Below, piece by piece: positions 50,989 to 59,400 of a stretch of 64,000 nt of DNA. This DNA comes from Ruminococcus sp. FMBCY1. GTDB lineage: Bacteria; Bacillota; Clostridia; Oscillospirales; Acutalibacteraceae. The notes under the pieces are model-generated. The model was not told the origin of the DNA. It saw only the letters and a program-made list of their open reading frames with translations, and did not search any database. The position numbers and the translations under genes are program-made. How positions within the stretch are numbered: the stretch's first letter is position 1; each line of letters starts with the position of its first letter. The stretch lies in NCBI RefSeq assembly GCF_023921805.1, contig NZ_CP074197.1, positions 434,001 through 498,000 on the forward strand, in the 5' to 3' direction.

Positions 50989-52548
50989 ATGGAATTTTTA
51001 TGTGATACTAATTATATATTGTTCCCGACAAGCGATAACGCACAAAACAAAAGACTGTATTTTTATATTGACAATCAACTCGTTTATGATATAGTTTTAA
51101 AACTTGACAATGCTTCTCCCGATTATAAATTTCCTGTTAATATGAGAAGATTTAAGGGTAACAAGATAAAAATTATATCCAATCCTATGATGAATATTTG
51201 CTTTGATAAAGCCGAAGAAATCAGCTTTGAATATGACGGCAAATACAGACCGCTGGTGCATTTTACAGCCGCCAAGGGTTGGATAAATGACCCGAACGGA
51301 CTTGTGTATGCAAACGGAAAATATCTAATGTATTTTCAGCACAATCCGGTTGCCACAACATGGGAAAATATGCATTGGGGCGGCGCAGTAAGTGATGACC
51401 TTATTCATTGGGAAGAAATCGGAGATGTACTTTTTCCCGATAAAGACGGCACAATGTTTTCGGGCAGTGCAATAATTGACAAGAAAAATCTGACAGGATT
51501 ACAGAGAGGTAATGAGCCTGCAATCTTATATTTTTATACTTCTGCGGGAAATACATCTGAAACCTCTAAAGGCAAACCGTTTACACAATGTCTTGCTTAC
51601 AGTAATGACGGCGGCAAAACGCTGATTAAATATGATAAAAATCCTATAATTAAAAATATTATAAAAGAAAACCGTGACCCTAAAGTAATATACTGTGAAC
51701 CTGATGACAGTTATATTATGGTGCTTTTCCTTGACAGTCACAGCTTTGCGATTTTAAAATCCAAAAATCTGCTTGATTGGTCGCAAATACAGGAAATTAC
51801 ATTACCCGACGATGGGGAATGTCCCGACTTTTATCCGCTTTGCGCAGACGGTGACAGCAAAAATATTAAATGGATATTTTCAGCCGCCTCCGACAGGTAT
51901 TATATCGGCTCGTTTGACGGCAATAAATTTATTATTGAAACCGAACAAAAAAGACTGAATTTCGGTAATGCGTCATATGCCGCTCAATCCTGGTCAGATA
52001 TACCTAACGGCAGACGAGTGAGAACTGCTTTTGCGTCATTTGTAATACCGAATAATCCGTTTGGCAGTTGTCTTAATATACCGCAAAATATGACTATAAA
52101 AACAATTAACGGTGAACCGTATCTTTCGGCATTGCCTGTAAAAGAATTTGAAACGCTTTATAAAAACAGAGATGTCAAAACCAATGTTGTGATTAATTCG
52201 GATATGCCGTTTATTAAGAGTATTCAAAGCAAAGCCTGCGATATTTCTGTTTCTGCAAGTGCTGAAAAATCTTTTTCTTTGGAGCTTTTCGGTCTTAAAA
52301 TATCTTTTAATGCAGATGATAAAATATTGCAGTGTCTTGATAAATCCGCACCGCTTAAATGTGAGAACGGCACAGTAGATTTGAGAATTATTTTCGATAC
52401 TTTATATACTGAAATTTTCGCTGACTTCGGCACTGTATTTATGGGTATGACATATATCGCCGACAGTAATCTGAATAGCTTGAGTATCGAATCAAAAAAC
52501 GCAACAATTCACAATATAAGAGTTTCCGAGTTAAATTCAATTAACTAA
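50989..52548 (+). CDS. Glycoside hydrolase family 32 enzyme (sucrose/fructan hydrolase)
   Basis: A 519-residue enzyme with a five-bladed propeller and C-terminal beta-sandwich. The nucleophile Asp is in AKGWINDPNGLVYANG near residue 100, the transition-state Asp in KENRDPKVIYCE, and the acid/base Glu in DDGECPDFYPL. About 80 residues precede the catalytic domain. No signal peptide is present, so it acts inside the cell on sucrose, sucrose phosphate or short fructans. I chose ATG 50989 (AAGGTGAT upstream). No transporter, kinase or LacI-type regulator is adjacent, which is unusual. Confidence 0.9.
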   Translation: MEFLCDTNYILFPTSDNAQNKRLYFYIDNQLVYDIVLKLDNASPDYKFPVNMRRFKGNKIKIISNPMMNICFDKAEEISFEYDGKYRPLVHFTAAKGWINDPNGLVYANGKYLMYFQHNPVATTWENMHWGGAVSDDLIHWEEIGDVLFPDKDGTMFSGSAIIDKKNLTGLQRGNEPAILYFYTSAGNTSETSKGKPFTQCLAYSNDGGKTLIKYDKNPIIKNIIKENRDPKVIYCEPDDSYIMVLFLDSHSFAILKSKNLLDWSQIQEITLPDDGECPDFYPLCADGDSKNIKWIFSAASDRYYIGSFDGNKFIIETEQKRLNFGNASYAAQSWSDIPNGRRVRTAFASFVIPNNPFGSCLNIPQNMTIKTINGEPYLSALPVKEFETLYKNRDVKTNVVINSDMPFIKSIQSKACDISVSASAEKSFSLELFGLKISFNADDKILQCLDKSAPLKCENGTVDLRIIFDTLYTEIFADFGTVFMGMTYIADSNLNSLSIESKNATIHNIRVSELNSIN

Positions 52549-52564
52549 AATTTTTATTTACTGC

Positions 52565-52593
52565 TTGAATATATTTACAAAATGTGATATTAT
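52565..52593 (+). promoter_or_regulatory. Promoter of upp
   Basis: TTGAAT (52565-52570), a 17-base spacer and TATTAT (52588-52593), about 42 bases before the ATG. Confidence 0.55.
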
Positions 52594-52634
52594 ATATAAT
52601 GTTTATAAAATATTTAAAAATACGGAGGAAAATT

Positions 52635-53264
52635 ATGTCTGTTTCATATATGACACACCCGCTTATCCGACACAAAATCACATTGCTCAGAAAAGAGAGC
52701 ACATCTACAAACGAGTTTAGAAAACTTGTTGAAGAGATTGCTATGCTTATGGGATACGAGGCACTTTCTGACCTTGAAACACAGGAAATTAATATTAAAA
52801 CTCCGCTTGAAGAGTCAAAACAGCCTGTAATTTCAGGTAAAAAACTTGCCGTAGTACCGATTTTAAGAGCCGGTCTTGGTATGGTAAACGGTATTCTCGC
52901 ACTTGTACCGTCAGCAAGAGTAGGTCACATCGGACTTTATCGTGACCCTGTCACTCACGAGCCTCACGAATATTACTGCAAGCTTCCCGAGCCGATTGAC
53001 CAAAGACAGATTGTTGTTGTAGACCCTATGCTTGCAACAGGCGGTTCGGCAGTTGCCGCTGTAGATTACATCAAAGAGCACGGCGGTCAAAAAATTAAAT
53101 TTATGTCAATTATCGCAGCACCTAAGGGCGTTGAAACCCTTATGAAAGCGCACCCTGACATTCAGCTTTATGTTGGCGCACTCGATCGTCAACTCGACGA
53201 TAACGCATATATCCGTCCGGGCCTCGGCGATGCCGGCGACAGAATTTTCGGTACTAAATAATAA
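52635..53264 (+). CDS. upp: Uracil phosphoribosyltransferase
   Basis: A salvage enzyme of 209 residues making UMP from uracil and PRPP. Signatures: [42 protein letters not shown], the PRPP loop [18 protein letters not shown], and the uracil-binding end [22 protein letters not shown] chose ATG 52635, behind GGAGGAAAATT. The reading frame closes at the TAA around 53259-53264. It appears monocistronic, with a large hairpin downstream. Confidence 0.95.
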
Positions 53265-53281
53265 AAAACGCTGATAAATAT

Positions 53282-53369
53282 AGGAGTAGCCATAAAAACC
53301 GACCTCCAAAAAGTTAGATTTTCAGTCTAACTTTTTGGGGGCGGCTCAAATTTACGGTTACTCCTTTTT
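53282..53369. terminator. Large composite hairpin after upp
   Basis: The outer arms GGAGTAGCC (53283-53291) and GGTTACTCC (53356-53364) pair with one G-T. The inner arms CTCCAAAAAGTTAGA and TCTAACTTTTTGGGGG (about 53303-53341) form about 15 pairs. The whole is followed by TTTTT on the + strand. It may be the upp terminator or a small structured RNA. Confidence 0.6.
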
Positions 53370-53514
53370 ATGACAGAGCAATTGCCTTCAAAGCAGTAGG
53401 TCAATCCTCTTTGATATAATATAGTGTATAATGATAATGACCTGACAGCCGATATAGTTATACACAGAAATTGGAATGATATTTATTCTTACGGTCTAAA
53501 TTATATTTGATTAA

Positions 53515-53538
53515 GGTGGACAGCATTTTTGTGCTGTC
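53515..53538. terminator. Short hairpin upstream of the tRNA promoter
   Basis: GACAGCA and TGCTGTC (about 53519-53538) pair around TTTTTG. T tracts are poor. 53370-53514 holds no convincing gene. Confidence 0.4.
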
Positions 53539-53575
53539 TGCTGTAAAACAAAATATAAAAATCTCGCCTATCCGA

Positions 53576-53604
53576 TTGACTTTTATTAATTGATTTGATA
53601 TAAT
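53576..53604 (+). promoter_or_regulatory. Promoter of the tRNA-Leu locus
   Basis: TTGACT (53576-53581), a 17-base spacer and TATAAT (53599-53604). The transcript would begin near 53611 and cross the truncated tRNA copy before reaching the intact tRNA. Confidence 0.65.
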
Positions 53605-53635
53605 AAATCTGTTAGTATGATATTTTTGAGTATCG

Positions 53636-53686
53636 CTAACCTGTCGCAAGAACACAAATTAATAAATATGCAGGTATGGCGGAATT
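53636..53686 (+). repeat. 51-bp direct repeat, upstream copy, carrying the first 17 bases of tRNA-Leu
   Basis: Identical to 53762-53812 except for one base (C at 53653, T at 53779). The last 17 bases equal the 5' end of the tRNA (GCAGGTATGGCGGAATT). After 53686 the copy departs into two hairpins, 53687-53727 (CCAAATC with GATTTGG inside) and 53730-53753 (CAAAATCTAT with ATAGATTTTG). Confidence 0.85.
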
Positions 53687-53761
53687 TAAGTGAGTATCCA
53701 AATCTGTGATTTGGCAATACGAACTTATGCAAAATCTATTTTAATAGATTTTGTAGGCAGA

Positions 53762-53812
53762 CTAACCTGTCGCAAGAATACAAATTAATAAATATGCAGG
53801 TATGGCGGAATT
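53762..53812 (+). repeat. 51-bp direct repeat, downstream copy, leading into the intact tRNA
   Basis: The second copy of the repeat at 53636-53686, at a distance of 126 bases. It contains 34 bases of tRNA leader and the first 17 bases of the intact tRNA. Confidence 0.85.
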
Positions 53813-53882
53813 GGCAGACGCGTATGGTTCAGGTCCATATGAAAGCAATTTCATGCAGGTTCAAGTCCTGTTACCTGCACCA
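53796..53882 (+). tRNA. tRNA-Leu (anticodon CAG)
   Basis: An 87-base class II tRNA. The acceptor stem is GCAGGTA with TACCTGC (53872-53878), discriminator A and encoded CCA (53880-53882). The anticodon arm is TATGG-TTCAGGT-CCATA with anticodon CAG at 53830-53832. The long variable arm is TGAAAGCAATTTCA, and the T arm contains GGTTCAAGTCC. The size and long variable arm fit leucine. Confidence 0.93.
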
Positions 53883-54081
53883 CAAAGAGGTATTAGTACA
53901 CATAAGTATTAATACCTCTTAAAATTTTGTTGATTTTCTTTCAGGACTTGAAGACGAGCGTTAAGAAAACAGTCCGGTGGACTGTTTTTAGCGAGAGCGT
54001 TGATGATACTTTGACTATGGACAAGCCGCAATAGGCGAGGTAAAAAGTTTTTTCTAAAACAAAAGTATGTTACCTGCACCA
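53869..54081 (+). mobile_element. Small non-coding element bounded by 14-bp copies of the tRNA-Leu 3' end
   Basis: TGTTACCTGCACCA occurs at 53869-53882 (tRNA end) and again at 54068-54081, 199 bases apart. Between them lie the hairpin at 53885, an inverted 11-base copy of the T arm (CAGGACTTGAA, 53942-53952) and the hairpin AAAACAGTCC-GGT-GGACTGTTTT (53966-53988). There is no ORF. The boundaries look like attL/attR of an insertion at a tRNA end, but no integrase is present. The type is inferred. Confidence 0.45.
53885..53920. terminator. Hairpin directly after tRNA-Leu
   Basis: AAGAGGTATTA (53885-53895) pairs perfectly with TAATACCTCTT (53910-53920). It is followed by AAAATTTTG, a poor terminator tail on the + strand. 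Confidence 0.6.
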
Positions 54082-54110
54082 AAAGAGTAGTTTTTAACTG
54101 CTCTTTTTTC
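54082..54110 (+). terminator. Distal terminator of the tRNA-Leu locus
   Basis: AAGAGTAGTT and AACTGCTCTT pair across a TTT turn, followed by TTTTTTC. It directly follows the second tRNA 3'-end copy, so it was probably the original tRNA terminator. Confidence 0.75.
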
Positions 54111-54206
54111 TTTTCTGAAAAACTAATTATAATATTTCGGAAAATTTAAAAAACGGTTCTTGCGGTAAGGATAAGGGGATATGAATAAAATTCAGTATTA
54201 AAAATT

Positions 54207-54249
54207 AAAAAGCACAGGCTTTTCAAAATAACGAAAGTCTGTGCTTTTT
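54207..54249. terminator. Terminator of the LytTR two-component operon
   Basis: AAAAAGCACAGGCTTT (54207-54222) pairs with AAAGTCTGTGCTTTTT (54234-54249), with T-rich tails in both directions. On the minus strand it follows the kinase gene. Confidence 0.8.
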
Positions 54250-54261
54250 ATTTTCCTGTAA

Positions 54262-55578
54262 CTATTTACTATTTCCTCTAAGCATTACATCGGCGGTGAA
54301 GATGCCGTCTTTTTGCGTGAAACGGCAGTAGCCGCCGCCCTTTTCGGCTATGCGACGGACGGATTGTGTGCCGATGCCTTCGCCGCTGTGTTTGCTTGAT
54401 TCAAAAATTCCGTTCTTTTCTTTTACAACTCCGTTGTAGAAGTTTTCTACTTTAATAAGCACTACATTATCCGAGTGCATTCTTGCAAACACGGTTATTC
54501 TTCGTTTGTCGGGTGCGGTTCGCATACTTGCCTCAAGCGCATTTTCAAGCAAATTAGAGAGCACAAGGCAAATATCAATTTCAGATACGGAAAGTTCTTT
54601 TGGAAGTTCGAGCTTGAATACACACGGTATTTCCAAATCTTTATACCTATGATAATAATGCCCCGCTACTCCGTCAATCGCATTGTTTTCGCACAGCTTG
54701 AGTTCCGAACTCGGAATACTCTTGCTCATTTTGCTTAAATAATTTTCAAGTTCTGCCCAATCTTTTCGTTTAACAAACGAATTAAGAATCGACAGATGAT
54801 GCCGCATATCGTGACGGGCATGTCGGGTTTCTTCAATCGCCTTATTAAGCGTGTTGTACTGCTCTTGCTGCATATACAGAATTGTGTTTTCCTGCGTGAG
54901 CTTGTGATTGTTATTAAGGCTTTTTGCCATTATGTAAAACAGAGCGTAAAAAAGCAAAAGCAAACCGAGCATCGTACAACAGATTACAATATATCCCTGC
55001 ATAATTCTTCCTGTATGCAGAATGTTTGGATTCCACGGTATTATAAATATGTTTATGGCGATAAAAACAGTGGGCAATATCCAGAACGCATACCATGTGT
55101 GAGCAATGTTTTCGTCGTCTATTAGGTCGCATACTGCGTGAGAGGCAGGGTAAAACGCAAGCATTACAAATATCCAGCAAAAAATATTGAAAACAATTCC
55201 GCCCGTAAGCCCGAACCAAGGCTCGATATTTTTAGGATAAACTATTGAGTCAATGGCTCGTGTTATGCTTGCAAGGCAGGCATAAACGCCGCACACGGCA
55301 AGTGCAATATTTGCGGATTTCAATATAGATGTCCTAAGCGTTGCGCAGTAGGCAATGGTCATAAGCATAAAGGCAGGCAGGATTAAAGAAATTGTTTTTA
55401 TTTCAAACGAATAACAAAACAGTCCGCCCACTATGCAAAGCATAAGGAGTGTTGACAGCCAAATTGCCGTCAATGCGCCCATTTTTATTTTTAAATGCTC
55501 TTTCATAGGCAGGTATGCAAGTAAAGTGCCGGGTATCAGCACGGCAAGCTCAAGCATAGGTCGTAGCATTTCCGTCAC
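54262..55578 (-). CDS. Sensor histidine kinase, GHKL type (AgrC/LytS-like)
   Basis: A 438-residue membrane kinase. About six TM segments fill residues 1-215, followed by a coiled linker and the HATPase domain. The phospho-accepting His is in ETRHARHDMRHHL near residue 258. The N box is LVLSNLLENALEAS and the G box HSGEGIGTQSV, features of GHKL kinases paired with LytTR regulators. The start is GTG 55578 (GAGGTGAT upstream) or ATG 55569. It begins 4 bases after the regulator stop. No AgrB/AgrD-type peptide genes are adjacent, so the signal is unknown. Confidence 0.9.
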   Translation of the reverse strand: MTEMLRPMLELAVLIPGTLLAYLPMKEHLKIKMGALTAIWLSTLLMLCIVGGLFCYSFEIKTISLILPAFMLMTIAYCATLRTSILKSANIALAVCGVYACLASITRAIDSIVYPKNIEPWFGLTGGIVFNIFCWIFVMLAFYPASHAVCDLIDDENIAHTWYAFWILPTVFIAINIFIIPWNPNILHTGRIMQGYIVICCTMLGLLLLFYALFYIMAKSLNNNHKLTQENTILYMQQEQYNTLNKAIEETRHARHDMRHHLSILNSFVKRKDWAELENYLSKMSKSIPSSELKLCENNAIDGVAGHYYHRYKDLEIPCVFKLELPKELSVSEIDICLVLSNLLENALEASMRTAPDKRRITVFARMHSDNVVLIKVENFYNGVVKEKNGIFESSKHSGEGIGTQSVRRIAEKGGGYCRFTQKDGIFTADVMLRGNSK

Positions 55579-55582
55579 AATA

Positions 55583-56296
55583 TCACCTCTTGTTAAAGAT
55601 AAAATCGGCGAACCGACTTTTTGCGGATTTTGTAAGACTTCGGCTGACCGAAATTCTCACTCCGTTGTTCAGTATAAATTCCGTTCCGTCAAAATCGCTT
55701 GCGTAATCAAAATTAAGAATTACTCCACGGTTGCACATAAAAAATCGTTCGTCGCTTTCAAGCTGTTTGCTGAACTCCGCAAATGTACTGCGAACCACGG
55801 TGGTTGCACAGTCGCTTTTGTATATGTTGATGCAGTGCTTAAAATGTTCGGCGTAGATTATTTCATTCAGCCTGATTCTCTGTGTGCCGCCGATTACTTT
55901 TACTTCTATATATTTGTCCGATGACGGCAGGCGGTTTAAAATATCCGTGAATGCAATTTTAAGTTCATCTGTCGTATATGGTTTGACAAGGTAGTCAAAT
56001 GCCCTTACTTTAAAGCCCTCGAGTGCATAGTCCGACGAAGTGGTTGTAAAAATCAGGATACATTCCTTATCAAATTCTCTAAGCAGTTTTGAAATTTCTA
56101 TTCCGTTTTCTTTATCTATGTAAATATCCATAAATGCAACTTCAAATGCAGTTTGCTTTGAGGCATTTATAAAATCAATTCCTTTTTCAAATTCGTATAT
56201 TTCTCCGTTAATGCTATTATCCGAAAGTAACTTGTTAAGCCTGCTTATCAGCAATTGTCTGTCACTTTTCAGATCGTCAATAACAGCAATGCGCAT
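55583..56296 (-). CDS. LytTR-family response regulator
   Basis: A 237-residue regulator. The receiver domain has the acidic pair in AVIDDLKSD, the phospho-accepting Asp in AFMDIYIDKENGIE near residue 58 and the conserved Lys in YLVKPYT. The C-terminal LytTR DNA-binding domain includes VIGGTQRIRLNEIIYAEHFKHCINIYKSD, FFMCNRGVILNFDYAS and GVRISVSRS. Such regulators bind pairs of 9-bp direct repeats; a candidate pair lies upstream of the divergent surface protein gene. GAGGGGATTACA precedes ATG 56296. Confidence 0.92.
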   Translation of the reverse strand: MRIAVIDDLKSDRQLLISRLNKLLSDNSINGEIYEFEKGIDFINASKQTAFEVAFMDIYIDKENGIEISKLLREFDKECILIFTTTSSDYALEGFKVRAFDYLVKPYTTDELKIAFTDILNRLPSSDKYIEVKVIGGTQRIRLNEIIYAEHFKHCINIYKSDCATTVVRSTFAEFSKQLESDERFFMCNRGVILNFDYASDFDGTEFILNNGVRISVSRSLTKSAKSRFADFIFNKR

Positions 56297-56372
56297 TGTA
56301 ATCCCCTCGGTATGATATAACTATATTCAACATTGTACCACATTTTTTTGTAAAAATCTTGTCTTTGCATAT

Positions 56373-56401
56373 CAATTTGTGACGGATTTCTGCAATTCGT
56401 G
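56373..56401 (+). promoter_or_regulatory. Candidate LytTR-regulator binding site
   Basis: CAATTTGTG (56373-56381) and CAATTCGTG (56393-56401) are 9-bp direct repeats 20 bases apart, the usual LytTR spacing. They lie upstream of a promoter with a good -10 (TATAAT, 56434-56439) but no clear -35, as expected for an activated promoter. Confidence 0.45.
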
Positions 56402-56476
56402 CTATTTGTATAGAATAAATCGCAAAATATAGGTATAATTATAAAAAATAAAAATATTGTTAAAGAAGGGAAACAA

Positions 56477-59400
56477 ATGAACAAAGCAATCAGACTGACT
56501 AAATCGTTCACGGCACTGCTGCTCACAGCGATTATTACGCTCGGCACTTTTGCAGTGACTGCAAATGCGGCAGAGCCAAAAAGTATGGACGCCTCAAAAT
56601 CGGCAAAGTTTGATACAGCCAAGCTGTATTATATTTATCTTAATTTGCCTGATAATGACACCGATAAGCCGCTTGCCCGCAACGAGTTCCGTTGGAACAT
56701 CAACGGTACAGGATATGGAGCAAATGTAGCTCATCTTGATTATCTCGGCGGTAAGCAATGTAAGATGAAGCTTCAGCAAAAAGATGATTATTACGGTATA
56801 AAATGTGATGATTTTAAAAAATGGCTCGATGTTGAACATAAAAAGTCGGAGGTAGGTAATGTTATTCATCAATGGGACGACACATTGAAAAATGATAATC
56901 AATATTTCAGATTTGAGCCTGTACCGAACAAAGCAGATACATACTACATAATTGCTAAAATTACCGACCAAAAAAACAACAATCTTTATGTCGGTACGGA
57001 GAATAATGCTTATAAACAAGAATCAAAAATTGCATTGACATCTAAAAAAACAGAGTGGGTTGTTAGGGCTACGGATGATGTATCCGAAAATTTCGGAGAA
57101 CAGCAGATTCCCGGCGGTGATTCCAATAAAATAAGGCCGCAGGAAAACGCTCCTGTTTTTATGCTTTATCCAAAAGATTATATCAGTGATGTAAATGTAA
57201 ATAATGACGCAAAAGTTGAAGGTAATTGCCTGCAGCTTTATTACACCGGCACAACTCCTAAAATTACTGCGGAATGGGTCAGCTCAAGAAGAGCTTACAG
57301 ACTGAGAAGCTATGATATTAACGAGAATGTTCCGTATAACATTTATGATCCGTCACTCTCGTATGACGCCGTATGGGATGTAGACGGTACGAATAACCCC
57401 GATAAGGCTGTTATTCATGTTTGGGAAAATTTAGGCGACAATCATTTGAGTCAGCTTTGGAGATTTATTCCTGTTGATTCCGAAGCTAATGTTTATTACA
57501 TTTATAATGTAGGCAACAAGCTGTATCTTTCGATTGAGGGATATGAAAATAAAAACGATAACAATGATGTAAAACTTATTCTTTCCAAAAAAGCTTTTAA
57601 GTGGGATTTGAAATTTCTTAACATGAATTCATTAAATTCATATACTGCCGAAGATGTAAAAAACAAAACCGATAAAAGCTATGCAATAAACAGCGGCAAT
57701 TGGATGTCACATTTGCCTGATGATATGTATCTTTCAGAGGTTAATATGCCCGGAACGCATGACACAGGCGCAACTTATATGACTGATGTCGCAGAACAGG
57801 TTTCAAAAGTATGTTGTCAGCAGCTTTATCCCGACGAACAGCTTAATTCGGGAGTAAGAGCATGGGACATAAGAATTAACAGAAGAAAATCAATTAACGA
57901 AGACAGTAATCCTACTATTATTCACGGATTGAATTATTACGACTGCCACAACAGGGACGGCAGTGATATGACTCTGCGTAACATAATGGACACTGCCAAA
58001 GATTTTCTTAAAGAACATCCTTACGAAACTGTCGTGATGACCTTGAAGGGAGATTCGGGCGGCAGCGACGAAATTATCGGTGATATTGTTTTAAAGCAAT
58101 ATCTGAATAATAAAAATTATCCGATTTACAAACCGCAGAAAGGCGGAAGTGAGTATTCGCCTAAGCTCAAGGATGTAAGAGGAAAAATTGTGTTTGTTCG
58201 CAGACTTGATTTTTCAGACAGTTACATTAAAAAAATGGAAAGCAAAGATTTAGGCTTTTCTGTAATGGACGCTTTCGGTATGGATGCAAGCAGATGGGAC
58301 GATAATGATTATTCTCTTAATAAAAAAGCCGTTCGTGTAGGAAACAGCAATATTTATGTACAGGATAATTACGGCGAGCGCGACGCAGATACAAAACTCC
58401 TTTATTTTTACAGCACAATTTCCGATGCTACTACGAATAAATATACCGAGCAAGGAAATTATCTTTTTAACTATTCGGGTGCTAAGGATAATATTAATCA
58501 GCCAAGAATAGTAAACAGGTCGCTTATGGAGGACAGCTTTTTGTCACAGCCTGCCACATCAAGCGCTATACAAAGCATTGGTTTTGTTATGGCAAACTAT
58601 ATTGACGCAAAGCTAAGCGAAAGAATTTATATGACAAACTTTGTATCCCAACACACTCATACATATAATGAAAAGGGCTTTTGCACAATTTGCGGTCAGT
58701 ATCAGCCTGCCGTTTATAATAAGAGCACCGATGTTTATACGATAAACAACGCAGGTCAGCTTTTCTGGTTCTCATCACTTGTAAACGGCGACCACAGCTA
58801 TGCTGATTTTGATAAGCAAAATGCAGGTGCAAACGCAGAACTTGCCGCAAACATTGACCTTGAAAATAAGGAATGGGCGCCTGTCAATAATTATAAAGGC
58901 AATTTTAACGGCAAAGGACACAGTATTTTAAATCTTAATATAAGCAAGGCTTCAGATTACACAGGACTTTTCGGTTCTGTAAACGAGGGCAGTGTTTCCG
59001 ATATTACGGTTTACGGCGACATTACAGTCAAAAATTCCGCAAGTCATATTGGCGGTGTTGTCGGCTACATTAATTTGGGTTCTGTCAAAAATGTAGTTTC
59101 TTATGTAAATATAAATAATGACAAATACGGTTCGCAGGTAACGCACGCAGGCGGCATTATCGGCTCTGTAGGAAATGATAAAACAGATATTGAGAAATGT
59201 ATGTACTACGGAAACATTCACCTCAATAATTCTTCCGATTGTATCGGCGGCGTAATAGCTTACTCAAACGGCGGCGCAAGAGTTAAAAACTGCGCAAACT
59301 CAGGCACAGTTACAGCAACGCAAAGCGGCGCATATGTCGGCGGTATTCTCGGCTACCTTAACAATACAAACCCGACAATCGAAAACTGTTACAATTACGC

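Noticed and set aside
53458..53655. 65-codon minus-strand ORF in the tRNA upstream region
   Set aside because: It crosses the tRNA promoter and part of the 51-bp repeat, lacks a ribosome site and has no protein-like pattern.
54068..54081. Evidence of an integrated prophage or ICE
   Set aside because: The tRNA 3' duplication bounds only about 199 bases with no integrase or cargo.
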